A stretch of 64,000 nt of DNA. Origin: Treponema sp. GTDB lineage: Bacteria; Spirochaetota; Spirochaetia; Treponematales; Treponemataceae. The notes under the pieces were generated by a model. That model was not told where the DNA came from. It searched no databases and worked only from the letters and a program-made list of their open reading frames with translations. The stretch spans positions 1 through 64,000 of the forward strand of contig JAGBGX010000019.1 of the NCBI GenBank assembly GCA_017935745.1, in the 5' to 3' direction. Below, piece after piece: positions 8,300 to 16,916 of the stretch. Every line of letters begins with the position of its first letter. Within the stretch, counting starts at the first letter, position 1. Both the position numbers and the translations under genes were made by a program.

Positions 8300-8673
8300 G
8301 TCTCGCCTCCGCCTTCATTCCTCCTGCTGAATTCAGAAAGCGACTTTGCAACGGCAGCATCCGCAGCTTCAGAAAGATTCCTGCGCAAAATTCCGTCAAG
8401 CTCCGCAGAGGCAGCAATTTTCCTGCGCAAGGCAGAGCCTCCGTCTTCCGCCGCTGAACCATCCATCAGCAGCAGGAACGGCTCCACACCAAGGGCTGCC
8501 GCCAGCTTTGCAAACGTTTCAGGCGTTCCCCACCTTCTGCCGCTTTCAAGATCGCAGACATATCCGACAGACAGGTCAGCCTTTTCTGCAAACTTGAGCT
8601 GGCTCAGGCCGAGCCGGGCGCGCGCATCCTTTATATTCCGCGAAAAAACCGCCTGCAGTTCCTTTGAATCCAT
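8296..8673 (-). CDS. XRE-family transcriptional regulator of the ibrAB operon
   Basis: A 125-aa protein with an N-terminal Cro/C1 helix-turn-helix (NIKDARARLGLSQLKFAE, then LSVGYVCDLESGRR) and an acidic C-terminal tail. It is the first gene of the XRE-ibrA-ibrB operon. ATG 8673 is used; a TTG at 8691 is in frame and neither has a clear ribosome site. Two matching inverted repeats 46-82 bp upstream are likely its own operators. Confidence 0.82.
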   Translation of the reverse strand: MDSKELQAVFSRNIKDARARLGLSQLKFAEKADLSVGYVCDLESGRRWGTPETFAKLAAALGVEPFLLLMDGSAAEDGGSALRRKIAASAELDGILRRNLSEAADAAVAKSLSEFSRRNEGGGET

Positions 8674-8718
8674 TTTTTTATTATTACGCAAATAAACGGA
8701 GTTGACATCATGCAGAAT

Positions 8719-8755
8719 GCGAATTATTGTTCGCTATATGCGTAAAATAGTACGC
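8719..8755. promoter_or_regulatory. Twin operators upstream of the XRE-ibrAB operon
   Basis: GCGAA-N6-TTCGC (8719-8734) and GCGTA-N6-TACGC (8740-8755) share one layout. Their centres are 21 bp apart, two helical turns, so dimers would bind the same DNA face. Confidence 0.65.
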
Positions 8756-8784
8756 TGAAACAGAAACAGGAAAAATCCGCAGGC

Positions 8785-10488
8785 CTATTTTTTTGCGGCG
8801 ATATTTGAGCGGGACTGAAGCACGCAAAAATAGCTGATTCCGCTGCTTCCGGGAACATCAAACCGGTAAAAGAATTCAAAAAAGAATCCCTGCTTGCCGG
8901 TTGCCATGAATTTCGGTCTGAGGCTGTCTGATTTGAATGAAAATGATTCGCCGGGTGCGAGTTTTTTTTCATGCGTGAAAAACCACAGCATTTCTCCGGA
9001 AGATGTGAAGTCGCCGTTTCCTGCAAAGAAATTCAGCTTGACGGTGCGCTTCACTTTTTTCCACGGTTCAGTTTCTTCAATAAACACAGAAAGAGTTCCG
9101 CCGGAAGAATACGAAGCCGCCGCTCGTCCTTTTGCTTCAGGAAGAAAAGCAGTTCCGCTTCCGCCGGCAGCCTTGATGTTCAGCGTTTCGCAATACACAT
9201 CGGTCTTGTTTGTGTTTCCGTCAGCCGGCTCAATCTGAATCAGAAAGCGGCATTCCTCGCCTCTTTCACACAGCGGAAAAAGGCAGCTCAGCTCTTTTTT
9301 TGAGCGCGAGCTTCCGGCGCCTCCATCCACAACGACAGCGCGCACAAGCTCCGTTCCGTTTTTGTCGCGCTTGTAAATGATGACCGTGCCGAATCCTTCG
9401 GAATAGCTTTTTTTGTCCGGCCGCCGTATGGTGAAGCGGATTCCGCCGCTTTCCGCCTGCGCCTTGACATGTTCTGTTTCAGGTGAAAACCGCACTTCCG
9501 CCGTTTCATTTTCCCTGATGATGACGTCCTGAAAAAACGGATTCTCGCCGCGGATTTCAACCTTATACATTCCCGCCGGAATGTCATTCAGCATAAGCGT
9601 CCCGAATGCGCGCACCGCTCCCAAGTGAACGCCGTCAAGGTACACATCTCCCGCTGTGCAGCTTGAAACCGAAAGTGCTCCAGTCGCGGACTGCACCGTT
9701 ATGCTTCCGCTATGAAGAATGGAAGGTTTTTCCGATCCGCTTTTTCCGGCAAGATACACGATGTCCGTCATCTGCGAGTATTCGCCGGGAGTCTGCGCGC
9801 CGTCGGTGAGCCGCTGCACTTCCTTCCGCACGTTTATCAGCACCGCCTGAAGACTTACGCCCTTACGCGTGATTTCCTTTGTCAGCGCAGGAGTGAACAC
9901 GCCGTCCCGAGCCGTGCATCCCGCTTCCGCCGAGTACACGATAATAGAATTCTTCGGCCTAACGGAAGAGATGACAAGTCCGCGCGACGCGCTTCGTCCG
10001 CTTCCCGCCGGCAGGGGATTGTTGCGGCACGAATCCAAAACGATGATGTTCGTGTCGGCGACCATGCTGTTCATCACTTCGTCCACGTTGAGCGCGCGGG
10101 TGCTGACGCGCCGTTCGTCGGGAATGTCGGCCGTTGACGGAATCAGATAGTTCTTGCCCGCCACCTGCACCGCGTGTCCGCCGTAGTGGAAGAAGCCCGT
10201 TCCGCCCGATTTTTTAAGTGTGGCTTCAAAGTCGGACAGCGCGTCATTCATGGCTTCAAGGCTCGCGTTTTTCACGACCTTCACCGAAAAGCCGATCTGC
10301 TCGAGCGCGGCGCTCAAGTTTTCCGCTTCCTTTACCGGCTCAGAAAGCCCGGAAAAGTGCGTGTACTCCCCGTTTGCAATCAAGAGCGCATTTCGGGATT
10401 CGTGGGCAAAAAGTGATCCACAGAAAAATAGAATTGATACAGCAATTTTGAAAACAGACACAGCTGATTTTTCTGACAAAATGTTCAT
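8785..10488 (-). CDS. Exported caspase-like (peptidase C14) protein with PEGA domain
   Basis: A 567-aa protein with a signal peptide (residues 1-28, ending SLFA), a caspase-family domain (about 31-245) and a PEGA-like beta domain (about 265-335: GDVYLDGVHLGAV, then IPAGMYKVEIRGENPFF). An Ig-like C-terminal region follows. The catalytic His is H105 in HYGGHAVQ and the Cys is C154 in LDSCRNNP, so the dyad is intact. It is the last gene of the minus-strand cluster 8.8-16.4 kb. Its protease domain is nearly identical to that at 12195-13460. Export suggests action in the periplasm or at the surface, unlike cytosolic effectors such as CBASS proteases. Confidence 0.88.
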   Translation of the reverse strand: MNILSEKSAVSVFKIAVSILFFCGSLFAHESRNALLIANGEYTHFSGLSEPVKEAENLSAALEQIGFSVKVVKNASLEAMNDALSDFEATLKKSGGTGFFHYGGHAVQVAGKNYLIPSTADIPDERRVSTRALNVDEVMNSMVADTNIIVLDSCRNNPLPAGSGRSASRGLVISSVRPKNSIIVYSAEAGCTARDGVFTPALTKEITRKGVSLQAVLINVRKEVQRLTDGAQTPGEYSQMTDIVYLAGKSGSEKPSILHSGSITVQSATGALSVSSCTAGDVYLDGVHLGAVRAFGTLMLNDIPAGMYKVEIRGENPFFQDVIIRENETAEVRFSPETEHVKAQAESGGIRFTIRRPDKKSYSEGFGTVIIYKRDKNGTELVRAVVVDGGAGSSRSKKELSCLFPLCERGEECRFLIQIEPADGNTNKTDVYCETLNIKAAGGSGTAFLPEAKGRAAASYSSGGTLSVFIEETEPWKKVKRTVKLNFFAGNGDFTSSGEMLWFFTHEKKLAPGESFSFKSDSLRPKFMATGKQGFFFEFFYRFDVPGSSGISYFCVLQSRSNIAAKK

Positions 10489-10521
10489 TCCTATTCTCCT
10501 AAATGCGATTTTTGTGCCGGG

Positions 10522-11559
10522 CTACTCCATCACCGTGTACGTAATCTTAAATACGCCGGTTTCGTACTGCTCCGCGGACTGCTGCCTGACCGCCATAATG
10601 CCGCGTGCCGTCTGCTGAATGTCGCCGCGTCGGTACGTTCCGCCGGAATCCTGTGCGGGAAGCCCGGACGGAGACGTGGAGGCATAGACAAGAATCTGCT
10701 CCGCTCCGTACACGCCGTCAACAACTTTGTAAACCTGCCCCGCAATGTCGGGGAACGTTCGCACTTCGCCCGCCCGCATAAAATTGTTCTGAACCGGAAG
10801 CCAGTTTTTGTCGCCGTTCGCATCGATGCACAAAAGTGCGATGTACGCATCCTTTTCCGTGGAAATCATAAATCGCACGGTATCGTTCGGATGCAGGATG
10901 TCAACAAGATTGTCCTGCGCGTCAAGCATGGCGGCAGTAATGCGGAAGAACGACGCTTCCGGCGCAGAGGATGATTTTTTCGCACTTTTGGAAGGGATGA
11001 AATCTTCCCGCTTCTGCTCAGATTCCGCCGAGGCAAAATCCTGATTAATCTGCTGTACGCGGGACACGTTTTCAGGGTAAAGCGTCAATTTTCGACGGCG
11101 GATTTCGGAAAGCGGAATCAACGCCGTTTCAGTCGAAACCACCCGTCCGCCGTCCGTGTACAGCGAAAGGAACAGCTCAAGATTTTCGCCGTTTTCATAG
11201 TACGTTCCGCCCAGCACAAACGAATGAGAGCCGGTTTTCTTTGCCGATGAAAACGCCCCGGAAGCCCCGCGTGTTGCGACCACGGACTTTGCTTCCGGCA
11301 CCGCAGCCGCAGATTCCACAACAGAAATACGCCGCGTGGAAGCCGCCGCCTTTTTGATTTCCGCCTGAATCCACGGGGCGACCGAACCGCACGTGCCGGT
11401 GTCGCCGTAATTGATAAAGCCGATTGCCGTGTCTGCCCGCGAAACTGCCGAATTGAACACCGCCGTGTCAAACGCCCGCACCGCGTCCGCAATGGACTGA
11501 GAGAAACACAATGTGCCGAGCGGAAGAATGACGGAAAGAAGAATGAATTGTTTTTTCAT
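10522..11559 (-). CDS. Exported DUF4384 protein
   Basis: A 345-aa protein with a Sec signal peptide (MKKQFILLSVILPLGTLCFSQ). Residues 30-180 form a mixed alpha/beta domain that may bind outer-envelope components. About residues 210-300 carry the DUF4384 pattern (NDTVRFMISTEKDAYIALL, then DANGDKNWLPVQ, GAEQILVYAS). DUF4384 domains commonly accompany caspase-like peptidases and are thought to be partner or substrate modules; this is family knowledge, not visible here. It lies 33 bp upstream of the caspase gene at 8785-10488 on the same strand, so co-transcription is likely. Confidence 0.82.
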   Translation of the reverse strand: MKKQFILLSVILPLGTLCFSQSIADAVRAFDTAVFNSAVSRADTAIGFINYGDTGTCGSVAPWIQAEIKKAAASTRRISVVESAAAVPEAKSVVATRGASGAFSSAKKTGSHSFVLGGTYYENGENLELFLSLYTDGGRVVSTETALIPLSEIRRRKLTLYPENVSRVQQINQDFASAESEQKREDFIPSKSAKKSSSAPEASFFRITAAMLDAQDNLVDILHPNDTVRFMISTEKDAYIALLCIDANGDKNWLPVQNNFMRAGEVRTFPDIAGQVYKVVDGVYGAEQILVYASTSPSGLPAQDSGGTYRRGDIQQTARGIMAVRQQSAEQYETGVFKITYTVME

Positions 11560-11586
11560 TTAGCTGCTCCTTCAATTTTGTTGCAG

Positions 11587-11634
11587 ATGGCTGTCAGACA
11601 CAGTAAAATAAAATTTTCTGTATCTGACAGCCAT
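11587..11634. other. Long perfect-arm hairpin between DUF4384 and Thr-rich genes
   Basis: 17-nt arms (ATGGCTGTCAGACACAG against CTGTATCTGACAGCCAT, one mismatch) flank a 14-nt AT loop. No T-run follows on the minus strand, so it may be an RNA-stability or attenuation element rather than a plain terminator. Confidence 0.6.
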
Positions 11635-11673
11635 AGTCATCTGACCATTATCTTGTTTTAGATAATCCTCATA

Positions 11674-12000
11674 CTAGTTGTTATTGCTATTATTTTCTTG
11701 AATTTTCTTAAGACCATCATAATACCCATTAAGGCAATCATCATATTTCTTATCTTGCTCCTGATTCTTCTGAAACTGATACTGATCACGAGGTATTGAA
11801 TACATTCTTTTTCCAGTTTCCTTAGTTGTGCCACACTGATTCACACCTTGAGTTGCAAAATTTCTCCCGTCATTATATGCTCGGGAATTTGTTGTTCCAG
11901 TCGTTGTTGTAGTTGTAGTTGTAGTTGTAGAATTATCTTCTGCCCCTGCAATCCCAAGTGCCAATGCTCCTACCAGCGCAATAAACAGTGTCTTTTTCAT
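11674..12000 (-). CDS. Small secreted Thr-rich protein
   Basis: A 108-aa protein of no recognised family. A Sec signal (MKKTLFIALVGALALGIAGA) is followed at once by NS and an uninterrupted run of ten Thr encoded by ACA/ACT/ACG/ACC triplets. The rest is polar, with two Cys, many Gln/Asn/Tyr and an Asn tail. The Thr run could be a flexible or O-glycosylated linker, and its triplet repeat could change length by slippage. GGAAGG lies 6 nt before the ATG. It lies inside the caspase cluster with its own 190-bp upstream gap. Confidence 0.72.
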   Translation of the reverse strand: MKKTLFIALVGALALGIAGAEDNSTTTTTTTTTTGTTNSRAYNDGRNFATQGVNQCGTTKETGKRMYSIPRDQYQFQKNQEQDKKYDDCLNGYYDGLKKIQENNSNNN

Positions 12001-12194
12001 TTTTTCCTTCCTTCGTAGTTTTATCTCGTTGCGGAGATTCTTTTATTTTCAAAATCAAAAAAGGCGGAAAGCATACGCGCATCATCAAATTGTACCCGCT
12101 GAATAAAATATGGTAGCGAAGATATTTTATTCAAACAGGACTTAAACTATAACTAGCACATACCTTAATGCCTGTTTCAATTCTATTGCTAATA

Positions 12195-13460
12195 CTAAAA
12201 AGTAAATTTATAGCCAATAGTCGTCTGCATACCATTTGTAGTAAAGCATACATTTTTTAAAACAGAATCTTTTTCCAATGCAGAGACAAAACGTGTTTCA
12301 TAATGTCCGTCTGGTACAATAAACAACATACTTAAAAGAGTAGCAAATCCAACACCAATCATGGTTCCTCCTAGTATTACAAGATTTTTATCTCTTCCTA
12401 TATTCCATCCTAAAAAACCAGCACCAACCATAGAGATGAAAATGGATCCCATTTCTGAGGGATATTTCCAATCGTGATAAACATGAATCTGCTCTGTTTC
12501 AAAATTAATTTTTGCTGTTTCATTTTTACCGACATACACAACTTTTATTGAGCTGCTTGTTTTATTGCGAAGTTCAACCTTGTATGTTCCCACGATTATA
12601 TTTTTCTGCAAGAATGGATTTGACTCTGTAACGTATCCCACCTTATTTCCGTCAATATACACATCAGCAGCCATTCCGCTTTTTACAAGCAGGTCTCCTG
12701 CCGCCGGAGTAAACAGTGATGCGATAGCTGTCTGTTCATCTTGTCCCGCAAGAAAAACCATACCTGCCAGCTGCGAATATTCGCCGGGAGTCTGTTCTCC
12801 GTTCGTAAGTCGCTGCACTTCATTACGCACATTTATCAATACTAATTGAAGGTTTGTCTTTTTTGTGATTTCCTTTGTCAGCGCAGGAGTGAACACGCCG
12901 TCCCGAGCCGTGCATCCCGCTTCCGCCGAGTACACGATGATTGAATTCTTCGGCCTGACGGAAGAGATGACAAGTCCGCGCGTTGCGCTTCGTCCGCTTC
13001 CCGCCGGCAGGGGATTGTTGCGGCACGAGTCCAAAACGATGATGTTCGTGTCGGCGACCATGCTGTTCATCACTTCGTCCACGTTTAGCGCACGTGTGCT
13101 GACGCGGCGCTCGTCGGGAATGTCGGCCGTTGACGGAATCAGATAGTTCTTGCCCGCCACCTGTACCGCGTGTCCGCCATAATGAAAAAAACCAATTCCA
13201 CCTGATTTTTTAAGAACAGCCTCAAAATCAGCAAGTGCGTCGTTCATAATTTCAAGGCTCGCGTTCTTCACGACCTTCACCGAAAAGCCGATCTGCTCGA
13301 GCGCGACGCGGAGGTTTTCCGCTTCCTTTACCGGCTCCGAAAGCCCGGAAAAGTGCGTGTACTCCCCGTTCGCAATCAAAAGCGCATGCTTTTCTTCTTC
13401 AGCAAAAACGGATGCGGCAAGCACACTCGCCGCAACTGCAAATGCAATCAATTTTTTCAT
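12195..13460 (-). CDS. Second exported caspase-like protein, PEGA domain and membrane anchor
   Basis: A 421-aa paralogue of the 8785-10488 protein. It has a signal peptide (1-20), a caspase domain with H97 (HYGGHAVQ) and C146 (LDSCRNNP), then a PEGA-like domain (ADVYIDGNKVGYV, GTYKVELRNKTS). The C-terminus differs: two hydrophobic helices (GSIFISMVGAGFLGWNI; LVILGGTMIGVGFATLLSMLF) suggest membrane anchoring. The protease-coding part is GC-rich and nearly identical in DNA to its paralogue, whereas the C-terminal third is AT-rich. The start overlaps the upstream lipoprotein stop by 4 bp (ATGA), and AAGGAG precedes it. Confidence 0.87.
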   Translation of the reverse strand: MKKLIAFAVAASVLAASVFAEEEKHALLIANGEYTHFSGLSEPVKEAENLRVALEQIGFSVKVVKNASLEIMNDALADFEAVLKKSGGIGFFHYGGHAVQVAGKNYLIPSTADIPDERRVSTRALNVDEVMNSMVADTNIIVLDSCRNNPLPAGSGRSATRGLVISSVRPKNSIIVYSAEAGCTARDGVFTPALTKEITKKTNLQLVLINVRNEVQRLTNGEQTPGEYSQLAGMVFLAGQDEQTAIASLFTPAAGDLLVKSGMAADVYIDGNKVGYVTESNPFLQKNIIVGTYKVELRNKTSSSIKVVYVGKNETAKINFETEQIHVYHDWKYPSEMGSIFISMVGAGFLGWNIGRDKNLVILGGTMIGVGFATLLSMLFIVPDGHYETRFVSALEKDSVLKNVCFTTNGMQTTIGYKFTF

Positions 13461-15313
13461 TCTATTGCTCCTTGTAATTGTATTGTTTTATGTCCTTCTG
13501 AAATGTTCCCGGAAGAAGTAACGTGCACAACGCAGAACGGAGTGCGGCGGCGGTTGTCGGCATCAAGCGTGCTCATGCCGACAAAAAATCCCCAGTCCGC
13601 ACACGGAAGCACAAACGCCGCGTCGTTCAAGCCGCTGAAGGCAGAGTCGCTGTACGTTTTTTCCCACTCAGTCTGAAAATGCTGCACATCGAACGCCCGC
13701 AGGAACGGTACGCGTTTTTTTCCGCAGGCTGTCATGCCGCAGACGACCAGTTCGCCGCTGTCCGCGTCAAGCCACGCGTCAGAAATCCATGACGGGGATT
13801 CTGATGAAATGTATTTCGTTTCGCAGGAAGTTCCGTCAGTCTGTACCAAAAGAACGCACGCCGCTGTCGTTGCTCCGGCAGGAGTTTCGCCCGTCAAAAA
13901 CACGCCGCCGTTTTTGTTCAAAACAATAGAAGAAACTGCACCGATTTTTTCCCGCAGGCTGATTTCCTGTGCTGTGCCGCCGTTCGCCGGAATTGTATAC
14001 AGACGCGAAGGAGAAAATCCGCCGGCACTGCCGGAATTCACTGCAAGCAGGACGCAGCCTTCCGCCGCAGAATAGCACAGCACTGCACCGTCAACTGCCG
14101 CACCGTCCGGCATTTCAACCGAGGCGATTTTTCTGAACGCAATTTCCGTTCCGCATAAAACTGACATGACAACGATGTTTCCGTCAAAATCAATCCCTGC
14201 CACAAAGAAAGAAGAACCGTCCGCCCGGCAGATTGCACCCAGTGCAACCGTTCCTTCCGCCGCCGTACAATCTGCGACCGCTCCGTCCGCCGTGTACCGC
14301 ACAATGATTCCGCACGGCTCTTCCGCAGAAATCTGCCCGGCTGCAACAAGCCCGCCGCCGTCCAAAAACGCCGCGTCAAAAAACTGAACGTCGCCGCCAG
14401 CTTCAAACGGAGCATATCTGACGAAATTTTCCTCCGCATCTGCTTCACCTGAAATCACAACTTTTCCCGCCGCACCGCGCAAAAACGGAAAGCCGCGAGA
14501 ATCCCGCACCTCCTCCGTTCCGGCAAAATACAGTTCGCCCGAAGCCGGATGCCGAAGCAGATTGCACACAGAAATAGATTTTGGAATTGTGCAGCCGCAG
14601 GTTGGCTCAAGGACACTTGCGAGCGGTCGGGAATCAGTCTGCCTAACAATTTTGCCATCATATTCATAGGTATAGACAAAACCCCTCTTTACATTCTTTG
14701 CAGAAAAAGCAATTTCATCAGTTATATTTTGCACCAACATCTTAACAATGTCATTGTCTATAAATTCTCTATGACCAGATGAAAAAACACCCGATTTTTT
14801 ACTCGGAATTGATTTTGTTCCGTCCATCGTCAAATATAATTGCCGCGAACTGCTGTTTATAATTGAAATTTCAGCCTGAGAATTATTTTTAAAAATGACA
14901 TAATATTCGTTCACAGGTATATCAGACTGCTTCGGATTCTGAACAACGACAGACTGCTTTAGTCCATTTTTTGTTTCAATGCGATAACAAATACTTCTGT
15001 TAGAAACAGGAACAGTGCTGTGTTCCACAGGAATTAGAAATCGTGGAAAAAAGAAAAAAGAATGCTCGTCATCTTTTTGAAATTGATATGACTTTTCTTT
15101 TGTTTCACCCGGCTCAAGAACCAGTTCTACATACACTGAATCAGGATTGTCACTTACAATTTCAATTGTATAGTAAGAATTGTTTGTAAATGCAACAGAA
15201 ACAGATTGAACATTGTCCTGTACAATTTTTACAGAATCAGGAGACGAAGCACATGATGAAAACAAAAGAAAAATCAGTATAATTATCATAGTAAGAAACC
15301 ATGACGGCTTCAA
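13457..15313 (-). CDS. Large lipoprotein, two-part, unknown function
   Basis: A 618-aa protein with a lipoprotein signal (lipobox LFSSC, Cys21). Residues about 30-230 are beta-rich and Asn/Ser-rich. About 235-610 contain repeated short strands with Gly/Asp turns (LASVLEPTCGCTIPKSISV, SSIVLNKNGGVFLTGETP, DAWLDADSGELVVCGM), suggesting a beta-propeller; that is inference. The N-terminal third has AT-rich codons and the rest GC-rich ones, switching near 14640. The start is a TTG at 15313 (ATG 15289 possible). A hairpin (GACGGCTTC/GAAGCCGAC arms, 15302-15327) covers the start region. It is coupled to the caspase gene by ATGA. Confidence 0.72.
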   Translation of the reverse strand: MKPSWFLTMIIILIFLLFSSCASSPDSVKIVQDNVQSVSVAFTNNSYYTIEIVSDNPDSVYVELVLEPGETKEKSYQFQKDDEHSFFFFPRFLIPVEHSTVPVSNRSICYRIETKNGLKQSVVVQNPKQSDIPVNEYYVIFKNNSQAEISIINSSSRQLYLTMDGTKSIPSKKSGVFSSGHREFIDNDIVKMLVQNITDEIAFSAKNVKRGFVYTYEYDGKIVRQTDSRPLASVLEPTCGCTIPKSISVCNLLRHPASGELYFAGTEEVRDSRGFPFLRGAAGKVVISGEADAEENFVRYAPFEAGGDVQFFDAAFLDGGGLVAAGQISAEEPCGIIVRYTADGAVADCTAAEGTVALGAICRADGSSFFVAGIDFDGNIVVMSVLCGTEIAFRKIASVEMPDGAAVDGAVLCYSAAEGCVLLAVNSGSAGGFSPSRLYTIPANGGTAQEISLREKIGAVSSIVLNKNGGVFLTGETPAGATTAACVLLVQTDGTSCETKYISSESPSWISDAWLDADSGELVVCGMTACGKKRVPFLRAFDVQHFQTEWEKTYSDSAFSGLNDAAFVLPCADWGFFVGMSTLDADNRRRTPFCVVHVTSSGNISEGHKTIQLQGAIE

Positions 15314-15337
15314 AAACCAGAAGCCGACATAAAAAAG

Positions 15338-16408
15338 CTATTCAAGTTCAAGATGACTTGACAAATCATAGTCAACTTCACGTTCCGATGTACTTTCAAC
15401 TTCGGTTTTTACCAGTCCGTTTTCATTGAACACGCTGATATTGTATTCAACTCCGGCTTTCAATGTTGCAGGTTGCCCCCCAAAGAATTTAACAAATCTA
15501 TTCTCCTTGCTGCCAACCCTAAAATCTGCATTCAATGAACGGAAAATTGTTCCGTTTTCTGCTGACTCAACTTCAAACGTAAGTGTTTCACCAGAATTTA
15601 TCATTGTGTATCCATTTTGAGAGAAGATTTCCGTATTGTCATTTCTGAAAATAAACGCCCGCCCGCTTTCGTTTCGTATTGTTAAGTAAGCAACTTTTGT
15701 TCCATACATTTTGCTATTCGGCATAGGAAATATTACCGTCTGAGGAGTTTTGTTTCCCTCTGCCGGACGGGCCGCCTGTCCATCCTCATCTTTTCCGATT
15801 ATACTGGTAATCTGCCCCTTTTCCTTATCGTACATCAGATATGTCGGATAATATACATATCCGCGACTATTCGGTTTTACATACACATATTGCTCTTTGC
15901 AGTAAGGCGGCAATGTTGTCAAAACTTCTCCTGCCACATTGTTCAAACGAACCTCGACAGGGTACGGAGACATATTTTCAAAGAGAAGTTTTCCATCTCC
16001 ACCAATTTCTCCGCTGATTCGGAATGATGATTTCAAGTTTCCAAATGTTACCAATTTTGCAAATATGACATCCTTCTCCGTAACAACTCCACCTTTTGCT
16101 TCGTACACGTCAACTTTTACAGCCCTAACAAGAAATGCACCTGTTCTTCCGCTTACAAATTTTCTAAAATCAAATGAACGTGTGCTACTTTCTTTGATAC
16201 CGCCTAAAATATTATCCCTGCTAATTTTTCCAGCAAAAATAACAAGGTTATAAGCAGTTTCATTCGTCAGCTCAAGTTCTCCATCCGGCTGGTTAGCATA
16301 CGAAAGTACTTTCATATCCTTTTTCGCCTGTTTCTTCGGCGAGCTTACACACCCTGCCAACACCGCCATGGCAAGTACTGCCGCAGTTACAATTACGTTT
16401 CGTTTCAT
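15338..16408 (-). CDS. Lipoprotein of unknown function heading the caspase cluster
   Basis: A 356-aa protein with a lipobox LAGC (Cys20) followed by a basic stretch (SSPKKQAKKDMK). Three or four beta-rich repeats of the kind DGELELTNETAYNLVIFAG, DGKLLFENMSPYPVEVRLN and VAYLTIRNESGRAFIFRN suggest tandem Ig-like or PEGA-like modules of about 90 residues. The same motif (FTNNSYYTIEIVSDN, FKNNSQAEISIINSS) occurs in the next lipoprotein, so the two are related. AGGAG lies 6 nt before the ATG. Probably the first gene of the minus-strand cluster; 24 bp separate it from the next gene. Confidence 0.72.
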   Translation of the reverse strand: MKRNVIVTAAVLAMAVLAGCVSSPKKQAKKDMKVLSYANQPDGELELTNETAYNLVIFAGKISRDNILGGIKESSTRSFDFRKFVSGRTGAFLVRAVKVDVYEAKGGVVTEKDVIFAKLVTFGNLKSSFRISGEIGGDGKLLFENMSPYPVEVRLNNVAGEVLTTLPPYCKEQYVYVKPNSRGYVYYPTYLMYDKEKGQITSIIGKDEDGQAARPAEGNKTPQTVIFPMPNSKMYGTKVAYLTIRNESGRAFIFRNDNTEIFSQNGYTMINSGETLTFEVESAENGTIFRSLNADFRVGSKENRFVKFFGGQPATLKAGVEYNISVFNENGLVKTEVESTSEREVDYDLSSHLELE

Positions 16409-16546
16409 AAAAAACTCCTATAAAAAATATTCCAAACTTCAATAAATTGTGTAGAAAGAATAAATTTACATTAAAATATTGAAGTTTATACATCAGTTTA
16501 CAACAATATTTTCATCTTAACAAGGGAAAAACATCACTATTTTGAT

Positions 16547-16873
16547 ATGCTGATGCAGATGGCGTTCAGGGAAAGACTGAGAGAGGAAATCGAATTCAAG
16601 GGAATGCTCGTAAAAGAAGTTGCGGCGGCGGCAGGAATCAGCCCCAGCACATTCCTGTCGTACATTGATGCGCGCGGCGTGCTGCCGAACGTTGAGACGG
16701 CGGTCAGGATTGCGCAGACGCTCGGTGTGTCAGTCGAATACCTTGTGACAGGACTGGAAGACGGCCGCCCGTCCCGCCTGCATGAAATCCAGAATATCGT
16801 GGACGACCTGCTCACGCTCGACAAGGAAAAGATTGCAGTCCTGCGGAAGATGATTCACGCGCTGGTTCAGTAG
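16547..16873 (+). CDS. XRE-family regulator
   Basis: A 108-aa protein with a Cro/C1 helix-turn-helix (residues 8-65: LREEIEFKGMLVKEVAAAAG, ISPSTFLSYIDARG, VETAVRIAQTLGVSVEYL) and a short helical C-terminus. It is transcribed divergently from the caspase/lipoprotein cluster across a 138-bp gap, so it is a candidate regulator of that cluster; this is inference from position only. ATG 16547 is followed by a second in-frame ATG at 16553. Confidence 0.82.
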   Translation: MLMQMAFRERLREEIEFKGMLVKEVAAAAGISPSTFLSYIDARGVLPNVETAVRIAQTLGVSVEYLVTGLEDGRPSRLHEIQNIVDDLLTLDKEKIAVLRKMIHALVQ

Positions 16874-16902
16874 CACGGAGCGCGCCGGCGTACTCCGTGC
16901 TA
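16871..16902. terminator. Hairpin after the XRE gene
   Basis: 10-bp perfect stem TAGCACGGAG/CTCCGTGCTA starting in the stop codon. No T-run follows, so termination is uncertain. Confidence 0.5.
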
Positions 16903-16916
16903 CTATTGTTACAGAA

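Noticed and set aside
6980-8695. 571-codon open frame on the plus strand
   Set aside because: It is antisense to ibrA and ibrB, which have clear family motifs. The frame is long because of GC-rich third positions.
8785-13460. CBASS or gasdermin-type abortive infection system built on the caspases
   Set aside because: No cyclase, CARF or gasdermin gene is present and both proteases have Sec signals, so cytosolic sensing is unlikely.
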